Notes: generated by a model not told the origin, from the letters alone. A stretch of DNA of 64,000 bases from Luteimonas vadosa (GCF_039543545.1 NZ_BAABJY010000001.1:62001-126000); one strand, 5' to 3'; counted from the first letter of the stretch, positions 1 to 10,787 are shown. Numbers and translations: made by a program.

Positions 1-1
1 C

Positions 2-370
2 TTCATGCTCTCCGATGCAGCCGCGACCGCCGCCAGTTGGGAGCAGACCTCCCGCGAGAACCCCGCGTATCCGACCTATCCGGACGAGGATTGCTACCTG
101 CTCGCCGGAACGAAGGGATCGCTGTCGATTCCCACGATGCGGCTCAAGTTCCATGCCGAGGGCATCGAACCGTCGTGGTGGGCACCCTTCACCGAGCGAA
201 CCCTCGACGTGGACCGCCAGGATCCCCTCGCGTGCCAGCTCGAGCATTTCGTGCGCGTCATCCGCGGCAAGGAGCGTCCCCTGGTCTCCGCGGAAGACGG
301 CTTGCGCAACCTGGAAGTGACCGAGGCCATCCGGGCTTCCGCGATCCAGCGTCGCCTGATCGAGGTCTGA
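2..370 (+). CDS. Gfo/Idh/MocA-family oxidoreductase, C-terminal part (cut by window start)
   Basis: Only the last 122 codons are in the window; the frame is already open at base 2 and the ATG at 5 is internal. The end resembles the C-terminal substrate-binding domain of NAD(P)-dependent Gfo/Idh/MocA sugar dehydrogenases: an S-D-A-A-A segment, a 'SWE' and 'EN..Y' region, 'GTKGSLSIPTMRL' and the closing 'RGKERPLVSAEDGLRNLEVTEAI' region (only part quoted: PLVSAEDGLRNLEV). Family members oxidise or epimerise sugars and related polyols. The nucleotide-binding Rossmann half is outside the window, so cofactor and substrate cannot be judged. It ends 7 bases before the ATP-grasp gene and is probably co-transcribed with it, which suggests a role in making a sugar or sugar-derived building block for the neighbouring glycan cluster. 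Confidence 0.8.
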   Translation, partial: FMLSDAAATAASWEQTSRENPAYPTYPDEDCYLLAGTKGSLSIPTMRLKFHAEGIEPSWWAPFTERTLDVDRQDPLACQLEHFVRVIRGKERPLVSAEDGLRNLEVTEAIRASAIQRRLIEV

Positions 371-377
371 AGCGGAC

Positions 378-1532
378 ATGGCTAAGGTATTGCTGGTCGA
401 CACCAACTTCTCCTCCGGGCCGATCCATGACGCGCTGCTGGCCATGGGCCATGAAACGCATGTCGTGGGCAGGAATCCGCAAGACTGCCTGGCGAAGGTG
501 TCGCGCCATTACTGGCAAATGGACTACTCCGACACAAGATTGCTGGCCGAACTGGTCGATCGTGAGCGCTTCGATGCGATCGTGCCCGGATGCACCGATG
601 TCTCTTACGCCTCATGCGTACAGGTAAGCCAGGGACGCTACCGTGGACTCGACACCCGGGAAGCCTGGCATTCCATCCACGACAAGGCAGCGCTGCGCCG
701 CCTACTTGCCGAGCTTGGACTTCCCGCCCCTGGCAGGTTTACCGCGACTTCGACCGAATCCTCGGACAGGCTGATCGTCAAACCGGTGGATGCCTTCAGC
801 GGAAAGGGCACGACGATCGTGCCCAATGGCGACCCGACTGCCCTTTCCTCGGCGATCAAGTCCGCCGAGAACGCGTCGCCGACGGGGGCCTATCTCGTCG
901 AGGATTTCGTCGAAGGGCAGCTGACGAGCCACTCCGCCTTCATCCGTCATGGCCGCATCGCGCATGATTTCTTCGTGCGCGAAGACGGCACGGCGAATCC
1001 CTTCGTGGTGGACACCAGCCACGTCCTGCCGGACATTGAGCCGACGATCGCAACGGGCGTCCGCAGCGCCGTCGAGCAACTCGCCGAACACCTTGGCCTC
1101 GTCGACGGGCTCGTCCATTCGCAATTCATCACGAAAGGCCCCGACTTCTGGCTGTTGGAGATCACGCGCCGCTGCCCCGGGGACCTGTATAGCCAGCTCA
1201 TCGAGCTCTCGACCGGGTTCCCATATGCCGGCGCGTACGCCATGTCTTTCCTCGGCGAGGCATTGCCCGCACAGGACACGCCAGCCCGGTTCGCGCATGT
1301 CGTTCGACACACCGTGTCCCTCGACACGGCCTGCGACCTCGCGCATGTCCACTTCAAGCGCCCCTTGCACCTCGAACGTTGGACCCCCCTGGCGCTGGTC
1401 GGCGACCGCGTCGAACCGAGTCCCGCGAGCCGCGTCGGTGTCATGTTCTGCCGCGAGTCGGACCAGGCATCACTTGCCGCGCTCTACGAGCGATTCCTGG
1501 CGCGCGACGTTTACGAAATCCGATCCGCCTAG
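378..1532 (+). CDS. ATP-grasp domain ligase, substrate unknown
   Basis: 384 residues. The N-terminal ~100 residues form a preATP-grasp-like domain (MAKVLLVDTNFSSGP). The middle carries the ATP-binding lysines and loop (LIVKPVDAFSGKGTTIV, about 132-148) and an 'EDFVEGQ' segment (about 176-182). The metal-binding strand is WLLEITRRCPGD (about 258-269), as in CarB-like carboxylate-amine/thiol ligases. Family members couple a carboxylate, via an acyl-phosphate, to an amine or other nucleophile. The gene lies 7 bases after the oxidoreductase and 18 bases before the FkbM methyltransferase, so the three look like one operon that could build and decorate an amide-linked sugar or sugar acid. That role is inference from context; I do not recognise a characterised orthologue. 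Confidence 0.8.
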   Translation: MAKVLLVDTNFSSGPIHDALLAMGHETHVVGRNPQDCLAKVSRHYWQMDYSDTRLLAELVDRERFDAIVPGCTDVSYASCVQVSQGRYRGLDTREAWHSIHDKAALRRLLAELGLPAPGRFTATSTESSDRLIVKPVDAFSGKGTTIVPNGDPTALSSAIKSAENASPTGAYLVEDFVEGQLTSHSAFIRHGRIAHDFFVREDGTANPFVVDTSHVLPDIEPTIATGVRSAVEQLAEHLGLVDGLVHSQFITKGPDFWLLEITRRCPGDLYSQLIELSTGFPYAGAYAMSFLGEALPAQDTPARFAHVVRHTVSLDTACDLAHVHFKRPLHLERWTPLALVGDRVEPSPASRVGVMFCRESDQASLAALYERFLARDVYEIRSA

Positions 1533-1550
1533 TCGCGCAGAGGAAGCAAC

Positions 1551-2630
1551 GTGGACATCAAGCGAATTGCCGAAGAAGCCATCTCGAGCGTGCAAGCCGC
1601 GTCCCCGGCCGTTCGTGCGTTCCAGGCCTCGCACGCGGCACGCTATGCGATCGGCAGGAATACCGACACGCTGAATGTCCATCGTGCATGGCCACTGGCT
1701 GGCGTCATCGACGACTTCCTCTCGGAACCGACGTGGCAAGGCATTCCCATCGTTCGTACTCGGGACATCCGGCCGGACGCATGGATCGTCAATTGCTCCA
1801 CGTCCATCAGCCCGGTTGCCGTCCAGCGCCACCTTTCCGGGGCCGGCCTGCAAAACGTCCTGGGCTTGCATGAGCTATCCGCATGCCCTTCCGGCAATGT
1901 CCCCTGGCCGAGCTTCGTCCAGGACCAACGCGACGAAATCGCGTTGCACGGCCAGGCATGGTCGGAGATCTACGCGACCCTTGAAGACGCAAGGTCCCGC
2001 CAGGTACTCCTGGATGTGCTCCGTTACCGAGTTACGGCGGATCCCGCCTACATGCAGGGATACGACGTGGCCATCCAGGAGCAATATTTCGAGGAGTTCA
2101 TGGATTACCGCGAGGAAACCTTCATCGATGCCGGGGGTTTCGATGGGGACACGGCGCAGGCGTTCGCGGACAGGTATCCGGACTATCGCAAGATCATCGT
2201 GTTCGAGCCTTCAGAGAAAAACATGCAGTCCGCCACTCGCCGGCTGGCCAGCTACCGGGACATCGAGTTCCGGACGACTGGCTTATCGGATACCCCGGGC
2301 GCTTTGCCTTTCGATCCGGATACCGGGTCCGCCTCCTCCGTGACGGCTAGCGGATCGAGCATGATCATCGTCGAGACCCTGGACGCGGCAGTCACGGAGC
2401 CCGTCTCGGTGATCAAGATGGACCTGGAAGGATGGGAGCTCAAGGCGTTGCACGGGTCGCGATCTCACATCACGCGGGAAAAGCCGAAACTGGCGATTGC
2501 CGTTTACCACGCCGCCCCTGACTTGCGGCTCATCCATCGGTACGTCCAGGGATTCGGGCTCGGTTACAAATGCTACTTGCGTCATTACACCCAGGGCTGG
2601 TCGGAAACCGTCATGTACTTCGTACGCTAG
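1551..2630 (+). CDS. FkbM family SAM-dependent methyltransferase
   Basis: 359 residues, GTG start chosen because AGAGGAAG lies 5-6 bases upstream. The N-terminal ~190 residues are unassigned; they contain a 'WIVNCSTSISPVAVQRHL' stretch that could be an extra nucleotide-binding-like domain. The C-terminal half is a typical FkbM fold: DAGGFDGDTAQAF (SAM loop, about 193-205), IVFEPSEKN (acidic ribose-binding residue), and VIKMDLEGWELKALHG (about 288-303), the FkbM signature. FkbM proteins O-methylate sugars or polyketides. It is last in the + strand operon and converges with the flippase gene 31 bases away. A glycan O-methyltransferase is the best guess. Confidence 0.82.
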   Translation: MDIKRIAEEAISSVQAASPAVRAFQASHAARYAIGRNTDTLNVHRAWPLAGVIDDFLSEPTWQGIPIVRTRDIRPDAWIVNCSTSISPVAVQRHLSGAGLQNVLGLHELSACPSGNVPWPSFVQDQRDEIALHGQAWSEIYATLEDARSRQVLLDVLRYRVTADPAYMQGYDVAIQEQYFEEFMDYREETFIDAGGFDGDTAQAFADRYPDYRKIIVFEPSEKNMQSATRRLASYRDIEFRTTGLSDTPGALPFDPDTGSASSVTASGSSMIIVETLDAAVTEPVSVIKMDLEGWELKALHGSRSHITREKPKLAIAVYHAAPDLRLIHRYVQGFGLGYKCYLRHYTQGWSETVMYFVR

Positions 2631-2661
2631 GAACACCAGTCCCGCTCGACGCGAGCGACCT

Positions 2662-3930
2662 TCAAGCTTGCCTTGGCTTCCGACCTGACACCACCTTCCA
2701 GCACATCAAGGCGACGACCGCTTCCGTCGCCAGGAGGGCAACAACGGCACCGGCCGCCCCAAGTTTCGGCAACAGGACCACGTTCAGCACGATGGCGATG
2801 CCTAGACCGGCGGACTCGATCCGAATCCGTTGTCCCTGTCTGTCCGAGGCCGTCAACGCACTGGCGGCGCTATGGTGCAACGCGTAAAGCAAGGGCCACG
2901 GAGAAAGCCATTGCACATACCGCGCGGTGTCTTCATAGCCAGGACCGAAGAGCGCCGGCACGAAGGGCGATAGGGCCAGCGTTGCCAAGCTGGCCAACAG
3001 TCCATAGCCGACGGCGGACACGAGCACGGCACGATAGGTGCGCGCCTGCCCGCTGGTCTGGTGCAACGCCATCAACCTGGGGAGCGTCGCGCCGATGAGG
3101 GCGGCGATGGGCATGACGAGCACGCCCACGACACGAAAGCCTGCGGTATACGGCCCCACGATGGCGGCACCCAGCAGCTGCAACATCAGGACCTTGTCGA
3201 GCTCCAGGTAGCTGGTACCGACCAGCCCGCCAATGGCGTATGGCGTGCCTTCGCGCGTGGCGGGCCCTGTCCTCATCCGGCGCGACCATGCCGGCCAGCC
3301 ATCCACGATCGCCACGAGAACGAGCGCTGCGGCAAGGCCGCCAAGCGAGCCGACAAAATGCGCGATGGCTGCGTGCCCCGGCGAGCCGTCCAGCCCCGCG
3401 GCCAGCATCGCGACCGCGGCAAGAACGCGTCCTGCCGGAACCAGGCAGATTGAGATGCTGCCCGCCATGCCACGCTCCAGTGCAAAGCACTGGCTGGTGG
3501 CGGCCTGCGTGGCTGGCACAAGGATCAATTCCGCTACGACCACCAGGGCCATCGCCCACAAGCCGACGTGCTCGCGCAGGACGAACCCGGCGAGCGCGAG
3601 CACCAGTACCGAGAGCAAGCCGCCGACCCTGCCCGTTTGCGAGAGTGCCGTGGCCCACATCGCGCGTGAACTTTCCGGGTTCCTCGCGACATGTCGCGTC
3701 AGCAACAGGGGCGTTCCCCAGTTTGCCAGGGGCGCCACGATCGCAGCCACCGCCACCGAGCCCGCGAACAAGCCGAAGTCGCTCGCACCGAGCCAGCGCG
3801 ACACGACCAGGAGGTAGATGGCCTGGATGACGGCGCGCAGCACCAGTCCACCGCTTCCCATGAGCGTGTTCCTGCCCAATGGGCCAGGGCGGTAGGCACT
3901 GAACCGGCGTGGCCAAGAGCCGGACATCAC
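2662..3930 (-). CDS. Wzx-like polysaccharide flippase (oligosaccharide transporter)
   Basis: 422 residues, almost all hydrophobic, with about 12 predicted membrane spans. The opening region (GRNTLMGSGGLVLRAVIQAI then YLLVVSRWLGASDFGLFAG) is typical of the polysaccharide-synthesis branch of the MOP/MATE superfamily, which flips lipid-linked glycans across the inner membrane. The start is GTG at 3930 followed directly by ATG at 3927; either may be used, and the ATG overlaps the stop of the upstream glycosyltransferase, which implies translational coupling. Being within a run of glycosyltransferase and methyltransferase genes supports a role in exporting the glycan those enzymes make. O-antigen, exopolysaccharide and pilin-glycan flippases cannot be told apart from sequence alone. 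Confidence 0.83.
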   Translation of the reverse strand: MMSGSWPRRFSAYRPGPLGRNTLMGSGGLVLRAVIQAIYLLVVSRWLGASDFGLFAGSVAVAAIVAPLANWGTPLLLTRHVARNPESSRAMWATALSQTGRVGGLLSVLVLALAGFVLREHVGLWAMALVVVAELILVPATQAATSQCFALERGMAGSISICLVPAGRVLAAVAMLAAGLDGSPGHAAIAHFVGSLGGLAAALVLVAIVDGWPAWSRRMRTGPATREGTPYAIGGLVGTSYLELDKVLMLQLLGAAIVGPYTAGFRVVGVLVMPIAALIGATLPRLMALHQTSGQARTYRAVLVSAVGYGLLASLATLALSPFVPALFGPGYEDTARYVQWLSPWPLLYALHHSAASALTASDRQGQRIRIESAGLGIAIVLNVVLLPKLGAAGAVVALLATEAVVALMCWKVVSGRKPRQA

Positions 3931-4991
3931 TGACTTCCTCCGTCCATGAGCCCCCTTTCGGAGCCTTTACGCAATCGTCCGTGGAACGCCGGCCAGCGCA
4001 TCGCGACGGCCGTCGCCAAGCACGCGAGGTTCTCTCTTGATGTGAAACGGGAACGTATTTCCCTCAGTGCCTGGCGGACGGCACTCCAGTCCCTTGCACG
4101 CATTCCCCAGAACAGGAGACTCACCGCGATTTCCCATCGATACCCGGGGGCATACCCCGTCCGGGAATGGAACAGATGACGCGCTTCATCGTCAAACGCA
4201 AGGCAGGAGCGGTAAAGCGTCACTCGCTCCGCCGCCCCTGAGCGCAGGGCCGAATTGGGCGAGACGCGATAGACCGCCGTTACGTCCGGCAAGTAGCCGA
4301 CGTTCCATTGCGCGGTGACGAATGCATTGAGGATGCTGTCCCCGAACCGGAACTCGGGCCGGTACAGGCCGGAGTCCACCATGGCCTGGAAGATCGTGCG
4401 CGGAACCATGACGGTGCATGTCCTGAGGATCTTCGGGAAGTGCCAAGTCCCGGACAGGTCGCCGCGCAGGAAGCGGCCGGCAACGCGGCGATGCACGGAA
4501 TTGGCCCGATCGTAGCGCCATCGTCCATCCGTGTTCACGGCCTTGGTCCAGTCCGTGTGGACGATTCCGATCGTTTCGTCGGCCTCCAGCAAGGCGACCT
4601 GCCCGGCCAGCTTGCCCGGCGCGCACCAGAAGTCGTCGCCTTCGCAGAAGGCTAGATACTTGCCGCGCGCCCGCTGGTACACGCGTAGGCCATTGGCATT
4701 GATGCCGACGTTGCGCGGGCCATGGACCACGCGAACGATGCCTGGATACCGACGCTGGTAATCAAGCGCGACCTGCAGCGTGTGGTCGGCCGACGCATCC
4801 TCGCCGATGATGAGTTCGAACGGGAAGTCGCATTGCTGCGCCAAAACACCCTCGATCGCCTCGGCGAGGTACTCGCCGTGGTTGTAGGTGATCATCAGCA
4901 CGCTCACGACGGGTGATTGGGGCAGCATTGCTCCGTCGCTGACTTCCAGTTCCTCGTTGCCGGGAGCATCGATCGGCGCGCGCTCGATCAT
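3927..4991 (-). CDS. Glycosyltransferase family 2
   Basis: 354 residues from ATG 4991, chosen because AGGG lies 6-7 bases upstream; the frame stays open to 5069 without a better ribosome site. The GT-A fold begins at VVSVLMITYNHGEYLAEAIEG (about 30-49; shortened here to VLMITYNHGEYLAEAI), followed by ELIIGEDASADHT and the DxD-type metal site in LAFCEGDDFW. These are hallmarks of inverting family 2 transferases that use nucleotide-diphospho sugars. Its 3' end overlaps the flippase start, so it belongs to the same - strand glycan operon. Donor and acceptor cannot be read from sequence. Confidence 0.85.
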   Translation of the reverse strand: MIERAPIDAPGNEELEVSDGAMLPQSPVVSVLMITYNHGEYLAEAIEGVLAQQCDFPFELIIGEDASADHTLQVALDYQRRYPGIVRVVHGPRNVGINANGLRVYQRARGKYLAFCEGDDFWCAPGKLAGQVALLEADETIGIVHTDWTKAVNTDGRWRYDRANSVHRRVAGRFLRGDLSGTWHFPKILRTCTVMVPRTIFQAMVDSGLYRPEFRFGDSILNAFVTAQWNVGYLPDVTAVYRVSPNSALRSGAAERVTLYRSCLAFDDEARHLFHSRTGYAPGYRWEIAVSLLFWGMRARDWSAVRQALREIRSRFTSRENLACLATAVAMRWPAFHGRLRKGSERGLMDGGSQ

Positions 4992-5149
4992 CGTCCGCCC
5001 TCGTCCAGGCAGTTGTCTGCTGTTCGCGTCACCCCCGTTCCAATGGGGTTGCGCATCCCGTGACCCCACGCGCGGTCACGGCCGGCGGGGGGCATGTCGG
5101 ATCCTGCGGCGGAACGGCGGCGCTTGGCTGCACGAAGGCCCGTTGCCTG

Positions 5150-5887
5150 TTATTTGCGGCATACCAGCACCATCTGGTGGCAATGCGCCTTGTCCACCCG
5201 CTCGAAGAAGGGCTGGATCCAGGTCGGCAAGGGGTAGTAGCCGAAACCGCGGGCGTGCTCCACGGAGAAGCCCACGAGTGTCAGGAACCGCTCGAGCACC
5301 TTGAGGCTGAAGACGACGAGGTGGCGGTGCATGGGCGTGTCGGCCGAGACATCGTCGCGCTGCCTCTCGGACACGTTGGCGGGCTGCTCCAGCAAGAGGA
5401 GCTCGTTGGAATCAGGGTGCGGTCCGGAGGACGGCATCTGGCCGGCGAGCACCTGCAGCACGGTGAAGTAGGTGCTGATGTTGGGCGTCAGCAGGACAAG
5501 CCTTCCGCCTGGCCGCAAGGCGCGATGGCACTCGCGGATGAAGGCGCATGGCATGAGCAGGTGTTCGACCACCGACAAGGCAATGATGCAGTCCTGGCTG
5601 TCGGCTTCCACCGGAAGCGGGCGGTTCAGGTCGGCCTCCACGATGTCGAGCCCGATCGCGCGACCCTCCGCCGCTTCTGCCGCATTCCACTCCAGGCCGC
5701 AGTAGTGGAAGCCTTCGCCGTCGGCGAAGGCTCCAAACGTCGCCATGCGTTCCTGCCCGCGGCCGCTGCCGCAGTCCAGGACGTTCCGCGGTGCACCGCC
5801 CGCGACGGCCGCGGACCGGGCGAAGGCGTACGCCTCCCGCATCGTCCTGGCGTACTGGCGGGCGAGCGCCGCTTGCAGGATTCCCAT
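5150..5887 (-). CDS. Class I SAM-dependent methyltransferase
   Basis: 245 residues. Motif I is NVLDCGSGRGQERM (about 36-49), the acidic second motif is HYCGLEWNAAE, motif III is DCIIALSVVEHLLMP, and post-motif GGRLVLLTPNIS follows. This is a complete Methyltransf_11/25-like Rossmann domain with a C-terminal extension of about 80 residues that includes 'SADTPMHRHLVVFSL'. No substrate-specific motif is recognised. It sits between two glycosyltransferase-type genes, in the same orientation, with about 155 bases to each side, so it may have its own promoter. Sugar or lipid-linked glycan methylation is the contextual guess. Confidence 0.8.
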   Translation of the reverse strand: MGILQAALARQYARTMREAYAFARSAAVAGGAPRNVLDCGSGRGQERMATFGAFADGEGFHYCGLEWNAAEAAEGRAIGLDIVEADLNRPLPVEADSQDCIIALSVVEHLLMPCAFIRECHRALRPGGRLVLLTPNISTYFTVLQVLAGQMPSSGPHPDSNELLLLEQPANVSERQRDDVSADTPMHRHLVVFSLKVLERFLTLVGFSVEHARGFGYYPLPTWIQPFFERVDKAHCHQMVLVCRK

Positions 5888-6042
5888 GCCGTCAGATGCC
5901 CCCGGTAAACGCAGCTGCGCATGGACTGGCGGAACGGGACGATACGCGGAAAGACCATGAGCGGATCACGGGCAGGGCGGCCTGGGATGTGCGGCGAGAG
6001 TCCGCGCTCGCCCTGCGGAACGTTCCACCGCCGCTGCTCGGT

Positions 6043-6816
6043 TCATCCGGACATCTCCTCGGTTGCGCTGGACGGCATGGCTTCCCGCAGGGCGCGACTG
6101 CGCCGGCACAGGAAATAGACCTGATACTGCCAACCGATCGGCCAGACCGCCAGCAACAGGGCCTGCAGGGCGCGGAGGGGCCACGCACCGGGCGCCGCCT
6201 GCAAGATCCACGCCTTGCTCAAGGGATGGAGATCGCGCCAGCGTGCACGGACCTCGAGCCCCGCGCCTTCCAGCATCCGGCGCCAGTCCTCCAGCGATCG
6301 CACCGTTTCCCGAATCGCCACCTGGCCCGTTCCACGATAGAGGCCGAGCCGGCGGGTGAGGAAGCCCGAGTTGGGCACCAGGATCAGGAACTGCGCGTCC
6401 GGTTTCGCGACGCGGCGCATCTCCCGCAGCGCCGCTGGTTGATCGAGGAAATGCTCCAGCGAGCCAAGGCACGTGACCAGGTCGAACGTCCCGTCGGCGA
6501 AGGGAAGCGCCTCGGCCACGCCTTCGCGGATGTCGCCGGCCGGCAAGCGATCGCGACAGAGTTCCACGGCCCGGCTCGAAATGTCGATGCCGGAAGGCTT
6601 GGCACCCCGCCGTGCCAGCTCCCCCAGCCATTGCCCGGTGCCGCAGGCAATGTCCAGGACTTGGCGATTCTCCAGGTCGCCCAGGCGGTTGGCGATCGAC
6701 CGCATGTGCCATGCGAGCGGGTGCCGGTCGTACGGGGACGCGTAGTACTCGTGGTCGTAGAAATTCCGGACGTCGTCATGGCCGACGCGATCCTGGTCGA
6801 TTCCGCGGGTTTTCAT
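6043..6816 (-). CDS. Class I SAM-dependent methyltransferase
   Basis: 257 residues. SAM motif I is VLDIACGTGQWLGEL (about 53-67), followed by PSGIDISSRAVELC, DLVTCLGSLEHFLDQP and LREMRRVAKPDAQFLILVPN. The order and spacing match Methyltransf_11 enzymes such as those in lipopolysaccharide and glycan clusters. The C-terminus has a hydrophobic stretch (LRALQALLLAVWPIGW) followed by basic residues that may touch the membrane. The start overlaps the stop of the glycosyltransferase upstream by 4 bases (ATGA), so the two are translationally coupled. It is distinct in sequence from the neighbouring methyltransferase at 5150-5887, so they are not a recent duplication. Confidence 0.82.
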   Translation of the reverse strand: MKTRGIDQDRVGHDDVRNFYDHEYYASPYDRHPLAWHMRSIANRLGDLENRQVLDIACGTGQWLGELARRGAKPSGIDISSRAVELCRDRLPAGDIREGVAEALPFADGTFDLVTCLGSLEHFLDQPAALREMRRVAKPDAQFLILVPNSGFLTRRLGLYRGTGQVAIRETVRSLEDWRRMLEGAGLEVRARWRDLHPLSKAWILQAAPGAWPLRALQALLLAVWPIGWQYQVYFLCRRSRALREAMPSSATEEMSG

Positions 6817-7982
6817 GGCGTGCGTCCTGTGAGTCGATGCAGCAACTGCCGCAATCTTCCTTCGAAGTGGTGCCAGCCGAAGCGTTCAGCGACGCCCAGG
6901 CAGTCGCGCATCCCGCCCCCGCCGGGGGCCGCCTGGAGCAAGGCAGAGGTCCGCTCCGCGAACCTGGCGTAGTCACCCGGCTCGACCAGGTGCCCGGTCC
7001 CACCCTCCACGATGGCATCGGGCACGCCTCCGACCTTGAACGCAACCGTGGGCAGGCCATGCGCAGCGGCTTCGATCGCGACCATGCCGAAACCTTCGAC
7101 GTCACCGGGCAAGTCGAGGACGGGGAAGACGTAGGCATCGGCGGCGCGGTAGGCCGCCGACAAGGCATGATCGTCGCAAGGCGGCAGCATCCTGACCGCC
7201 CCGGAAACACCCGCCTCGGCAGCCGCCTCCAGGATCCGTGCCTGTTCCGATCCGGCTGCAGGCCTGACGGCGTCAACGGCGTCGGAGCCGATCACCAGCA
7301 GGATCGCATCCGGATGCCGGGACAGGACCAGCGGCAGCGCGTGGCGGATGAACTCGGCCAGGCCCTTGCGGGGGGTGAAACGACCCACGGACAACATGAC
7401 GGGCCGCGCGCCCAGGTCGTACCCCTCGCGGAAGGCACCTCTTGCCGCGGGATCCGGGCCCGGGAGTTGCGTGCCGGGATGCAGGACCTCGATCGCCGAC
7501 GGCGGGACGCCGGATTCGATTGCAAGGCGACGCGTGTTGCCGCTATTGACCAGCACCAGGTCGGCCCGCCGGATGAAGGGCAGCCAGCAGCGCTGGTAAA
7601 CCAGGCTGGGCGCGATGATGTCCAGTCCGTGCAGGTACACCACCCATCGCGCGCGCGACCGGCGTGCCGCCAGCCAGGCGATCGGCGCCGCCAACCCGCT
7701 CCCGGCGATGACAAGCCCCACGTTCCGCCGGCTTGCCTGGCGCCAGGAAGCAATGACGCCCGCCAGCAGGAATCGCCTCAGGGGACGATGCCGGACCTCG
7801 GTGACGCACGCCTCCGGCGGCAGGTGCGCCGAGCACCCCGTCGGTCCCACGACCGCCAGGTCGAACGATTCGCTTGCCGAAAACGCGATCCGCTGGACCA
7901 GCCGTTCCATTCCACCGCGCATCGGTGGCAGGTTGCGGGTGACCAGCAAGGCCCGGGGCCGGTCGCGCGCAAGCTCAGGCAT
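6813..7982 (-). CDS. Glycosyltransferase family 4 (GT-B fold)
   Basis: 389 residues. The N-terminal domain begins with ALLVTRNLPPMRGGMERLVQ (about 11-30), the usual acceptor-side glycine-rich loop. The C-terminal domain has PVMLSVGRFTPRKGL (about 218-232) and the E-x7-E type motif EGFGMVAIEAAAHGLPTVA (about 318-336), both standard for retaining GT4 enzymes such as mannosyl- and glucosyltransferases. It overlaps the downstream methyltransferase by 4 bases and the upstream family 2 gene by 8 bases. It is cytosolic or peripherally membrane-bound and should add a sugar to a lipid-linked acceptor. Confidence 0.87.
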   Translation of the reverse strand: MPELARDRPRALLVTRNLPPMRGGMERLVQRIAFSASESFDLAVVGPTGCSAHLPPEACVTEVRHRPLRRFLLAGVIASWRQASRRNVGLVIAGSGLAAPIAWLAARRSRARWVVYLHGLDIIAPSLVYQRCWLPFIRRADLVLVNSGNTRRLAIESGVPPSAIEVLHPGTQLPGPDPAARGAFREGYDLGARPVMLSVGRFTPRKGLAEFIRHALPLVLSRHPDAILLVIGSDAVDAVRPAAGSEQARILEAAAEAGVSGAVRMLPPCDDHALSAAYRAADAYVFPVLDLPGDVEGFGMVAIEAAAHGLPTVAFKVGGVPDAIVEGGTGHLVEPGDYARFAERTSALLQAAPGGGGMRDCLGVAERFGWHHFEGRLRQLLHRLTGRTP

Positions 7983-8826
7983 CGCGCCGATACGTCAACG
8001 CCGTGATCTGCTCCGAAACCAGTCCGATCAGGAACACGATCACCGCGGCGCTCAGCAGCAGCGCGCTCATGTTCGTGAATCGATGCATGGCCAGGTAGGT
8101 ATAGGCGTAGTAGCCCAACCCCAGCACGCCGAACCCGACCGACACGGGCACGAACAGCTTCAACGGCGAATACAGCGTCGCGATCTTGAAGATGATCAGC
8201 AGGAAGCGGACGCCGTCGCGCAGGGGGCGGATGTGGCTGCGGCCGATGCGCGCGGCGACCGGGACCGGCACGTAGGCCACCGGGTAGGCGCTGCGGAAGA
8301 AGGCCATGGTGATGGTGGTGGGGTAGCTGAAGCCGTTGGGCAGCAGGTGCAGGAATTCACGGAACTTGTCGGCGCGCACGGCGCGGAACCCGGAGGTCAG
8401 GTCGGCGATGCGGGTGCCGGTGATCCAGCTGGCCAGCCGGTTGTAGAAGCCATTGGCGACGCTGCGGCCGGCGCTGGCCTGCCCGGAGGCGTCGCGGGCG
8501 CCGACGACCATGTCGTAGCCCTCGCCGAGCTTGTCGAGCAGGGCCTGGATGTGGGCCGGGTCGTGCTGGCCGTCGGCGTCCATGAACACGATGACCTCGC
8601 CGCTCGCCGCCCGGGCGCCGCGCTTGATCGCCGCGCCATTGCCCATCGAGTACGGGGCGCCCAGGGCGCGGGCGCCGTGCTCGGTGGCGACCAGGGCGGT
8701 GCCGTCGCTGGAGCCGTCGTCGACCACGATGACCTCGGCCTCCGGAAAGCGCTCGCGCAGGGCCGGCAGTGTCCGGCGCAGGCCCTCGGCCTCGTTCTTG
8801 GCTGGTAACACGACCGTCAGCTGCAT
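7975..8826 (-). CDS. Dolichyl/polyprenyl-phosphate glycosyltransferase-like family 2 protein
   Basis: 283 residues. The GT2 domain shows LTVVLPAKNEAEGL (3-16), VIVVDDGSSDGT (about 33-44), and VIVFMDADGQHDP with the DxD metal site (about 78-90). After the catalytic domain, about 205-275, come two hydrophobic segments (LKLFVPVSVGFGVLGLGYYAY and SALLLSAAVIVFLIGLV, shortened), as in DPM1/GtrB-like enzymes that charge undecaprenyl phosphate with a sugar for periplasmic transfer. It is the first gene of the - strand glycan operon and diverges from pilB across 236 bases. It could supply a lipid-linked donor for glycosylating an exported polymer or pilin; that link is inference from location. Confidence 0.85.
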   Translation of the reverse strand: MQLTVVLPAKNEAEGLRRTLPALRERFPEAEVIVVDDGSSDGTALVATEHGARALGAPYSMGNGAAIKRGARAASGEVIVFMDADGQHDPAHIQALLDKLGEGYDMVVGARDASGQASAGRSVANGFYNRLASWITGTRIADLTSGFRAVRADKFREFLHLLPNGFSYPTTITMAFFRSAYPVAYVPVPVAARIGRSHIRPLRDGVRFLLIIFKIATLYSPLKLFVPVSVGFGVLGLGYYAYTYLAMHRFTNMSALLLSAAVIVFLIGLVSEQITALTYRRDA

Positions 8827-9062
8827 CTGGTCCCTCCCCGTGCCGGCAAGCGTAACGTGTCCGGGCGGATTGCGGGCCGGGTGCCAGGCGCAGGGGCCGT
8901 GGAGGAGGGCCGAGGGAAGAGGACCTGGAACGGGGTGGTCTGAAGACCACTGGCAGTCGATGGGCGGCGCTTTGCGCGCCCCCGAAGCCAGGACGCAAAG
9001 GGTGCTTCGCCCCTCCGCAGGATTGATGTAGAGTCACAACTTCACGGGGAAGGTGCTTGATT
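8827..9062. other. Divergent intergenic region between glycan operon and pilB
   Basis: 236 bases hold the promoters for the glycan operon on - and pilB on +. I looked for a sigma-54 -24/-12 element (TGGCAC-N5-TTGCW), expected for some type IV pilus genes, and found only partial matches such as TGGCA at about 8949. There is no convincing sigma-70 pair. A pilB ribosome site GGGGAAGG lies at about 9046-9053. Confidence 0.4.

Positions 9063-10787
<1,725 letters not shown>

Noticed and set aside
5887..6043. Recent duplication of the two neighbouring glycan-cluster methyltransferases
   Set aside because: They share only generic SAM motifs; the rest of the sequences do not align by eye.
8940..8965. 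Possible sigma-54 promoter (TGGCA) upstream of pilB
   Set aside because: The -12 TTGC half is not at the required spacing.
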